Shown here: positions 56,041-64,000 of the stretch, piece after piece
How positions within the stretch are numbered: position 1 is the first letter of the stretch
How the letters are laid out: each line of letters starts with the position of its first letter
Source: Thozetella sp. PMI_491
Lineage: Eukaryota; Ascomycota; Sordariomycetes; Chaetosphaeriales; Chaetosphaeriaceae
Assembly (NCBI GenBank): GCA_021432635.1
Contig: MU270036.1
Coordinates: 199,445 to 263,444, forward strand
Direction of reading: 5' to 3'
Length of the DNA stretch: 64,000 nucleotides
Notes under the pieces: generated by a model
The model's database searches: none
Told to the model about the DNA's origin: nothing
The model's input: only the letters and a program-made list of their open reading frames with translations
Position numbers and translations under genes: made by a program

Positions 56041-59000
56041 ATGCACAGCAGTTCCGCGGAACATCCCACTGCAAGACAGTCCTTTGAACCTGGGCGTGGA
56101 GGCCTTGTGCCAATTGTTCCTATTCACCCCGTAGACAGTTCGGAAGAGACAGTCTTCGGCTGCGCCGACTCTGGAGTACAATCCGTTCTCGAACCGACAG
56201 TGGAGACTTACCAAAGACTCTTAAATGGACAGAAGATCGACTCCATGTCGCCGTACGCGGACAGCCAGGGTCGAGGTCGCAGTCCCCAACCCCGGCATCG
56301 AATGGTTCTTGCACGGGGAGACCTCCCCAACTATCGACCGTATATTTTGCGACTTCCTTTTTTTGCTTTCCTTACCCTTGTGCTTGTTGCATTGCTTGTG
56401 TTGACCGAAAAATCGATTGATTTGCTCCCAAATGTCGACTCAACTTCGACTCTCCTTCGAAGAATGCCAGTACTAGAAGTTCCTCACGCTCGACGCATCG
56501 ATCTGACAAACTCGACTTCAACGAACGGCGAGAGTTCAAACATCGAGAAAACCATAATTATCATCCCTACCACTTGTCCTGACTCCCAAGTTACTAGAAT
56601 AGTGACCTTAGTCAAGACGACAACCAGAATAGTCCCAACAATTACGATCACGGTCGCCAGGGAGGTCACTACCACTCCTTCCACTTTGAGCGCCCTAGCC
56701 CCCGTCTTACTTGACCGGGACATCACCTTCATTTCGTCGTGCCCCACCCACCTCGTTACCGTAACTCAGTACGTAGATATTGGCGTGCGTACGGTAACTA
56801 TTGGCATGGTCACGGTAACTGCCGGCCTGTCGGTTTCAGAAACCGACTTACTATTGCCAGCGAGCAGTCAAAATTCATCGCCTTCGCGAAGCACTGTAGT
56901 TGCAACAGTCAGTAATGCTGAGGCATCTACAGGGAACGCGAGTCCGACTGAAACCCCGGTAGTTATAGCAACCTTGACTGATGTCAGCTTCACCTTGCCT
57001 GCGCCGGATGCGTCTAGCAAACCAGGCGTGGAAACTAGCGATGCATTGTTCATAACCGTTGTCACGACTACAAATGGCGCTGGGATCGCGATCGTTAAGA
57101 CATCAACTGAACGGAGAGCTTCTAGAGAATCCGGCGCGGGAATCATCCAATCCCAGTTCATCACATTGGTCACGACAACAAATAGCGCAGGGAGCACAAT
57201 TGTTGAGACTATTTCCTCACCAATTGTCTCTATAGCATCTGGTGCGGAAACAATCATCACCACGGTTACAACAACCAATAACGCTGGAAAAGTAATTGTC
57301 GAGACCTTGACTTCAACGCGGAGCCCAGCTACCGACACTCCCATAGCGTCTATTGGGCTCCCGGGAGGGGCAAACTCGTTGCTAAGCCCGCCTTATTTCA
57401 CAACGATCCTCCGCGACTCACGAGGACGCGCGACTGCCACGTTCACTGTCATGCGAGTTACTACAGAGGAGATGATTACTGAGACCCTCACAAACTCACT
57501 CGGCTCCGGCACGGCGACAATAACGACCGATACCTTGGAGACTGTCCTCGTTCAAGCCCCAACGAGATCCCAAGCAAGGGGCCCTTCTTTGACATCTTCG
57601 TCAAGCCGTACAGCCTCTCCATCTAGCAGCTCAAGCACTAATCAACCCATCACGGCCGTCTTTTACACTAGCGAGCAGCAGTATTTTGTGGCAGGTTTCC
57701 TGCCGATCCTCTTGGCCACCCTCCTCGCCATCCCTATACGCATTCTCGATCTAAATGTCAAGAGATACCAGCCTTTTCGCGCTCTAGTGCGACCAACGGG
57801 TGCTACGGCTGCTGACTCCCTCTTGCTGTCCACCGGTGGTATGGGCGGGATGAAGGGGGCCATGAGGTCTCCTCTAGTTCTCACCACCACGGCATTAGCG
57901 ATGCTATCCTCGCTATCAGTGCCGCTTAGTGCTGAAGCCGTCGGATTTGCCTACCATGGCTCTTGTACAGCAGACAGCGGGAGCGACACTACCAAGAATT
58001 GCGCGATCACGCTTGCTGTTTTCCCGACAGAAGCGAGAGTTTTGGGGGTGCTACTAGGTGTGATGCTATTGTGTCTACTGGCTACCGCCGTTCTTACACT
58101 CCGGTCGCGAACCGGAGTGTCGGCGGATCCGTGGAGTGTGGCAGGCATTGCGAATCTTGCCACAAATGAAGAGCTGCTGGCACTGCTGAGAACTCTGGAC
58201 CCATCGACTGCCAAACGTTGGCCACCGAAAGGATTAAGCTTTGGGTTAGGCCTATTTAAGACTCGCAACACGACAGGAAACTACGGGTATGGCATATTTT
58301 GCCGTCGCCAAACCGAGACAACCGGCGCACTGCAGCGACAAAATGCTACCAAGACCAAGAACCGCAACTTAGCGGGAAATAATCGGCTTGCGCGAAGTAC
58401 CAAGCGACATTTGCCCTTTTTAATGCTCAATTGGTGGACCCGCGGCTTGTTCCTCGCTTTCCTCTCTACGCTGTTGGTGGTGGTCCTTATTTACGAGAAT
58501 ACTGCAGGTGATACTAGCTTTGAGAGATTTTTGGATGGCGAAAGCTTTGGAGTTAAATTCGTCTTCACTGCGGCTGGCGTGGCTGTGTCACTCTTCTGGT
58601 CTTCTTTCTTCGCCTGTGAGCTAGTAGAGAGCGCCCCTATCGCCAACGCGAGGCTTCATGGTCGCTAACATACGTTTCCTAGGTGCGGCCGTCATGACCC
58701 CATACAAAGCGATGTCTGATGCGCCCCAGAAAGCAAGCAGGTCAATTCTGCTCTCGCCACCAACAAACCCATTTTCTGGTATAATTTATGCGATATACCG
58801 CCGCCAGTGCTTGCTTGCGTGCCTTGCAGCTACCGCAATCATATCTGAGTTTCTCCCTCTCACGCTCAGCCAAATTCCGTACCGAGTCTCGCAAACCTTT
58901 ATAGCGCATATCGTGTGCGCCTGGATAAACATATCTGTATTATGCTTGATGGTTCTGGTACTCGTGGCTTCGTTTTTTGTCAGGTGGCCGTCTATGCCAA

Positions 59001-59206
59001 TGGACCCGACCACGGTGGCCGGGTCAATGTACTACATTTGCGACTCCAGTATGATGATTCACTTCGAAGGCGTGAGTCTGAACAGTCAAGATGGTCGAAA
59101 CTCCGACATTGCGCTCGCGAATTTCAGATATTCTTTGCAGGAGATGACGAAGATCAAAACACGACGCAGACTCAAGGTTGATATACAGAACGAAGAGGAA
59201 CCTTGA
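56041..59206 (+). CDS. Large DUF3433 membrane protein with Thr/Ser-rich ectodomain
   Basis: Two exons, 56041-58615 and 58683-59206, 1032 aa. The donor is GCCT|GTGAGC and the acceptor TTTCCTAG, with CTAAC branch; without splicing the frame stops at 58668. An early transmembrane helix (FFAFLTLVLVALLVL) follows a cytoplasmic leader. Then comes a long Ser/Thr-rich, probably glycosylated outer segment with three copies of a unit around residues 336, 372 and 402 (FITVVTTTNGAGIAIV, FITLVTTTNSAGSTIV, IITTVTTTNNAGKVIV). The DUF3433 region has several helices (LPILLATLLAIPIRILDL, ending after FLPLTLSQIPYRVSQTFI) and the conserved AVMTPYKAMSD and SILLSPPTNPFSG. A cell-surface role is likely; biochemical function is unknown. 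Confidence 0.85.
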
Positions 59207-60036
59207 ATACCGATAAGCTTCCAACGCGTTTGCATGACAAACCCGTCAGGGTTATGGAGAACAACTAGTCCCACAATAACGCTTGAATATACGCAATATT
59301 GAACTCTCTACGGGTAACCTAAGTTATAAAACTTAACCGGAGGGTATATTTGTGTGGAATCCGCGTATTAAGGACTCCAGAGTATCGATGCTGGGTTATA
59401 TTGCCCACCAATGGCTATCATCTCTAGTAGCCTTTAGCCGAGCCCATCCTGCCGCCCGGGAATGGGAGCTAATTTGGGAATAAAGTTCTTAAGATCACGC
59501 ACTATCAATTCACGCGCTCTGATCCTTTATTCGGGACGGACACTCAAAGCGACGATTCTAAGAGAGGGAGGATCCCAGTATGCAGTGAATCTCGGGTTGC
59601 GACTGCAAGAGTATAGAGAGACCAATATCCCCGAACCCATAGATGGGCCGTCGACTACCATAGCATCAACCGAGCCATAGGTTCTGAAGTGGAAAATTAC
59701 CGATGAAATGGGTGGCCGGCCGATCCAGAGTGCATGTATTTTTATTGAATAGTCAAGCAGTGGCGACCACGACGCAGCCATCTGGCTGGATAGTCTAGTA
59801 TGGGACGAGACGTAAGGCGCGCTACGTCTGACACTCCACCGCCCGGCTGTCAACCGAGGAGACGCTTGGTACCGCTCATGGATGAAAAGAATCGACAGAT
59901 GCCATGCTCTACCTTGAGTTTTGACCTCTTCTCTTTCCCCCTTTGGTTTTCCTTTAAGACTTTGAAGGTTATGCCTGTGATTCGGTGGCTGGGTCCCGTC
60001 AAGCTACTAATGTTTTCCAGTCGCCGAATTTCTGGT
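59207..60036. other. Convergent intergenic region
   Basis: About 830 bp between the 3' ends of the DUF3433 gene and the GST. No feature is supported. Confidence 0.45.
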
Positions 60037-60880
60037 TTACCTCAGCCCGTGTGCAGCTCTTCCTCGAGCCATCTCGTCTCGGATTTTCTTGACACCAGCT
60101 CGACCCTCCATGGTCGCTAACCATTGTGTATATCTAGGGTACTTTTCTTCCAAACCATCCGCCTTGGAGAGTTCCTTGAGCAGACCTTCACCAGTCGATG
60201 CCCAGGTTACAAACGACAAATCAGCATACGTTAGCTTGTCACCAACGAGAAACCCAGTCCCATTCGACTCTAGAGCTTTATCTAGGACCGAAATGACTCG
60301 AAATATCTCGCTGGTATACCGCTCAATCGCCGATGGTATCTTTTCCGGGTGAAAACGGGCGAACCAGGTTGCCTGGCCAAAATAGGGACCCTGGCCTGCG
60401 TATGCATGTTAGCACGAGGTTGTCATTGTCAACTTTCACTTGCATGTGCTGACCGGAAATCTGAAAGGCCAGCCACTGTTGTGCCAAGTACTTCTCTGGA
60501 GTGCTCGAATATGAGATGAGAGCGTCCTTGTCGTACTGGTCGATAAGGTAGAGGATGATTGCGCCGGACTTTGTTCTCGGTTAGCTCGTATTGGTAATAC
60601 TAGAAGGTGTGCTTGCCTCCCATAGAGTGATGCCCGTATTGGGATCCTTGATGGTGGGCAAGCGCCCGTTGGGGTTGAGCTTGGTGTAAGCTTCACCCTT
60701 GACCTCGGAGAACTCCATCGGATGAATAGTGTACGGCAGACCTAGTTCTTCTAGGATCATGCAGACCTTCCTGCATCGCAATGTAAGTTAACTAGTTCGA
60801 CATGAAAAAACTATGGCTAGAACATACCACGGGTTGGGCGCCCCCCAATGGCCCCAGACTTCGATTGGCTTGGTTGGCAT
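60037..60880 (-). CDS. Glutathione S-transferase, Ure2-like
   Basis: Four exons, 60828-60880, 60617-60770, 60454-60568 and 60037-60395, 226 aa. The N-terminal thioredoxin-like domain reads IEVWGHWGAPNPW joined to KVCMILEELGLPYTIH, then LNPNGRLPTIKDP and LWE joined to SGAIILYLIDQYDK. The Ure2-type helix entry QGPYFGQATWFARF and LTYADLSFVTW follow in the C-terminal domain. It should conjugate or reduce with glutathione in the cytosol. The second intron (60569-60616, 48 nt) has a GC donor (GAG|GCAAGC) with GCTAAC branch and AAAG acceptor; no GT donor gives a sensible join. It is complete and of usual length. Confidence 0.9.
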
Positions 60881-61457
60881 GGTATCTTTGGTGGTTTCGG
60901 GTTATGGCAAAATAATTTCTTCAATCTATATGTTAAAAGATGTGTTGGAACTAGAAGCTGGGGTGCAGAGTAGTTTATAGAGGTGCTGAGGAATTTGGAT
61001 AGGCCTGATATTTATAGGCCCTAGCCGGTCTCTGTGATCCCGTCTGTAGGTATGGAATTAGTCGTCGGAGGGCGCGATAGTCTTGCGAGGTCACTAGCGT
61101 CGAGCTGCGGCTATGCCTTCGTAGAGTGCTGTCTATTGGCCCGATCGATCGTGCAGCATGCTTTGATCCAGATGACAGCATTGTTTCTGACAAATTATTT
61201 TTGCGCTAAGCCTGATCTCGCCTGATATACAGGCACCCGTAAACACAGGTTCAGATGCCCTGGCGGGCTGGCGTCGTGTAGGTTGTACAGTATAAGGCAG
61301 GTACAGTACCTGGTACTTTGGGTACTTTAGCTACATTGCCCCGCCCGAGCCAACCAGGGGCGCCGAAGCCCCACTCGAGATGTTAGCGTTGCGAGATCGC
61401 TAGCGCCAGTTTTTCCTCAGCCGATTACTAAGATGAGCTGTGAAAGCGGGGATCACT
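60881..61457. other. Intergenic, GST promoter to hairpin repeat
   Basis: About 580 bp containing the GST promoter side; no other supported feature. Confidence 0.4.
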
Positions 61458-61505
61458 AAATCGACCGGACCGGTCGTTTTATTATTTTACCGGTCCGGTC
61501 GATTT
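61458..61505. repeat. Perfect 17-bp inverted repeat (hairpin)
   Basis: AAATCGACCGGACCGGT at 61458-61474 is repeated in reverse complement at 61489-61505 with a 14-nt T-rich loop. The arm itself contains the palindrome ACCGGT and GACCGGAC. It lies close to the left side of the MULE remnant and may mark or target its end. Confidence 0.8.
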
Positions 61506-62165
61506 TACGTAAGCGTAGACCCTAACCCTGGGATCCCCCATATGGGGGGGGGAGGGGGATGGTCTGCAACCACCATATCTAAGATCGTATGCCCTTATAT
61601 TTTAAAATATAAAGCGGCCAGCTGGCGCAGTGGATATATGGTCGTAAATATCGTAGATATCAACTAGTAAAAAGCGTAGTAAAGGCAGTAAAAGTAAAAA
61701 AAAAAGTAAAAAAAACAGCCAGCAAGCCAGTTAAACTGTCCCCCCCATACCACAACTAATCCTCCTCAAGAAGCGTATGAAATCCACGTCGACCAGTAAA
61801 AACTCCATTACGTTCCACCTGTTGATCCACTCGAGCCTGGATACGGCGCTCCTCAGCTGCGTTCCAATCCAAATAAGCCATCTTTGCCTCCTGAGTCCAG
61901 GGCCTACGTCCAGGGCCTACCCTCACAAAGCCTCCCCATCTGCTTCCAGTCAAGGCACCAGCTATACTGGGCCCTAGTATACCGTTGAGGCAAACCATTA
62001 GCCTTACGATAAGCCTCATTCGTACAGGGAGCTTCTAGTAGCTGGGCCCTATACCAAGAATCTCTAGCTTGGAGATATCGTTGATATATAGCTTATGGAT
62101 CATTGCTGTGGAGCTCTGGGGAGGGGGATAGAGATAGCTCTAACAGCTGGCTAGGCATTGACTAG

Positions 62166-62246
62166 GCTGGCTGGGCTGGCTGGGCTGGCTGGGCTAGCTG
62201 GGCTGACTAGGCTCGCTGGACTGGCTGGGCTCACTGGGATAACTGA
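62166..62246. repeat. 9-bp minisatellite in the transposase tail
   Basis: About nine copies of a 9-bp unit, consensus GCTGGCTGG, drifting towards the right end. On the minus strand the unit keeps frame with the zinc-knuckle piece and would encode Ala-Gln-Pro repeats, now broken by TAG and TGA codons. Confidence 0.8.
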
Positions 62247-63038
62247 GCCAGCTGTTCGTCGTATCGTTGAGGGCAGGATTTTGAGGCCATTATATGGCCG
62301 ATTTGGTAGCATCGGCTGCAACGAGGTGGTGCTTTTGGCTTTGGATCTACTCGTTCAAATCCACTAAGCTCACGGCGAGTGCTTTGTGACGAGCTAGTAG
62401 TATATGGATCGATTCGTTGGCGTGGCTCAGCTAAAAATAGCTTAGGATCCATACGTTGTAAGTGCCAATAGGTGTGAAAATAAGTAAGTTGAAGCGACTG
62501 GCCGTAAAGATCGTGGATCATATAGGCACAAGGCAAGCCGGTTGACTGGGTAAAAGCTCCCGTACAAGCTGGAAGTGGTTAAACGCGCTGCTGCTGGTCT
62601 TAGACCTGCTGTAAAGCTTCATGTGATATCCAGCCATATACCTGGCTAAATAGCCCCCTAAAAGAACCAGTAAGCTTCTTTATTTACTGGTTGGCTTGCC
62701 TAGCTTTAAGCTCTGTAAGCTAGTGAAAAAGAGCTATTTTAATGCTTTGCCAAGCTATAAAAAGATCTAGCTTAGAATGGGGTAAATATTACTTTAATAC
62801 CCAGTATATACCCTCCACACAAGAGGAAACAACCGTATTAAAATAAGTGTTTTAATCCACCCACGCTCGTACGATCTTTTCCTTATAAGGGTCAAGCCAT
62901 ATAGCTTTAAGATAGCTTACTTCCTCAACATAAGCTAGAAGCCATTCACGCTCAAGCTTAGCAAGCTGTTCGTTATAAGCTTCCTCTATAGGGGATTAGA
63001 TTAGCATATGCCAGCAGCTGTAAAAGCGGGACTAATCT

Positions 63039-63107
63039 GTAGCTGTATCTATATCTGTAGCTGTAGCTATAGCTATAGCTGTAGCTATAGCTGTAGCTAT
63101 AGCTATA
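63039..63107. repeat. 6-bp microsatellite (TAGCTG/TAGCTA)
   Basis: A run of hexamers TAGCTG and TAGCTA inside the decayed transposase frame. On the minus strand it reads as alternating Ala/Ile/Thr codons, so it is an expansion within the dead coding sequence. Confidence 0.8.
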
Positions 63108-64000
63108 TTGCCTTGATTAAACAAGGGCTTACAATAAGCTAAAACAGCCTTATTAACATACCAGCGGCAAAGCAAGAGAGCAGCTGATGGAAATATAGTT
63201 GAAACCACGTTCATACAAGCCAAACAACGGTCCATAAGAACCACAGATAGGGGCTATATATCATACACTTGTTGGATCGCCTTAATTTAAGCTAAAGCCC
63301 AGAGGAAATCTCCTTCATCCTCCCCACGTAAGAAAGCAAAGCCAACGCAAAACGATCGCTGGCAAGCATCTACCCCAATTATATCAAGAAGGGGCATCTT
63401 ATATTTATTAGTCTTATAAGTGTTATCTAAGATTAACAGGTTAGGGTAAGCTTTTAAGTAAGCTAAAGAAGCTGGATGGGCAAATAAAATCGCCATAATC
63501 TCGCCAGTACTCTTATTATACTAGATACGACTCCAGAAGCCCTCGTCGTTAAGCTGGTTGGCTAAAGCATAGACTAGATTTTGACCTTAATAGCTCTTAT
63601 TTCATACGTTGGCTAGCTAGTTATAGATATCTTATTGTATAGGTGTAGAATCTAAGTTTTGTCGTATATATGCGAGGATGTTTCTTGGCTTTATACCAGC
63701 TTTAGATAGCTTTATGACCTCTTTTTGGTCTCCTAGTTGTAGGTGACGGTGGGCTGGATGGGCTAGTGGATAAGGACTTGGCTCGTGGTTGTGGATCGAG
63801 TGCCGTGGATCTGGACGATATTGAAGAGTCCAGCTGGTCTTATCAAGAGCTTCTTTAGCTAGTATCAAGAACTGGCAACCGGTTCCACGTGTAGTTGTTT
63901 GTCGCTGACGGGGGGTAGCTGGATCTACTGGCTGGCTTCGTCGATCACAAGCATATATAACTACTTGTTTTCCAGAGTTCTCCTTACGAGACCGGCTAGT

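Larger units (their letters stand above)
61756..64000 (-). mobile_element. Decayed Mutator-like (MULE) transposon, cut by the window edge
   Basis: Minus-strand transposase pieces read: open from the right edge to 63632 (TRGTGCQFLILAKEALDKTS, then HSIHNHEPSPYPLAHPAHR, a FAR1-like DNA-binding lead-in); 63496-63287 (YPNLLILDNTYKTNKYKMPL and FCVGFAFLRGEDEGDFLWAL, the MULE catalytic-core pattern); 63244-63032; and 62536-62231 with a CCHC zinc knuckle (CSRCYQIGHIMASKSC). Their frame positions all differ by multiples of three, so one frame is broken by stop codons and not by indels. Five stops fall between 63634 and 63496 and two between 63289 and 63244. A last piece at 61756-62019 is in another frame and may be the C-terminus. 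True ends were not identified; the left limit given is only that of the coding trace. Confidence 0.78.

Overview
The window reads as nuclear DNA of a filamentous ascomycete (Pezizomycotina; Sordariomycetes-like by inference only). Evidence: short introns (about 45-180 nt) with GTRNGT-type donors and CTAAC/CTGAC branch points; five Zn2Cys6 regulators; and families typical of these fungi (HET, SAT4-type rhodopsin-like, DUF3433, HsbA, tyrosinase, Ure2-type GST). No rRNA, tRNA or CRISPR was found. Most gene models below are multi-exon; exons were joined by hand so that frame, splice sites and family motifs agree, and every joined CDS has a length divisible by three.

Layout. 0-12 kb: a secreted DUF8021-like protein, three zinc-cluster regulators and one P450, with no backbone synthase. 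12-26 kb: a 431-bp MITE-like inverted-repeat element, a small secreted cysteine-rich protein, a HET protein with an Arg/Ser-rich N-terminus, a SAT4-type membrane protein and a secreted tyrosinase. 26.7-37.4 kb: a compact set consisting of an MFS permease divergent from an isopropylmalate dehydrogenase paralogue, two regulators, a Dabb (A/B barrel) protein and an SDR whose second intron lacks a GT donor. This looks like a small metabolic cluster without PKS, NRPS or terpene core. 37.7-53.7 kb: a single-pass surface protein, an HsbA-like protein, a secreted carboxylesterase, a membrane-linked SDR, a six-exon sesquiterpene-type synthase (49461-50829, minus) and a GFO/IDH/MocA oxidoreductase; this is the best candidate for a terpenoid locus. 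56-61 kb: a large DUF3433 membrane protein and a Ure2-like GST. 61.4-64 kb: a decayed Mutator-like (MULE) transposon running off the right edge, interrupted by stops but not by frameshifts over its main part.

Working hypothesis: an accessory, regulator-rich region holding two or three small secondary-metabolism neighbourhoods, with repeat and transposon debris between them. The most useful leads are the terpene synthase, the core-less IPMDH/MFS/Dabb/SDR set, and three exact molecular oddities: a zinc cluster whose second Cys is Trp, a GA-AG intron, and an IPMDH whose active-site Tyr-Phe pair is swapped to Phe-Tyr.
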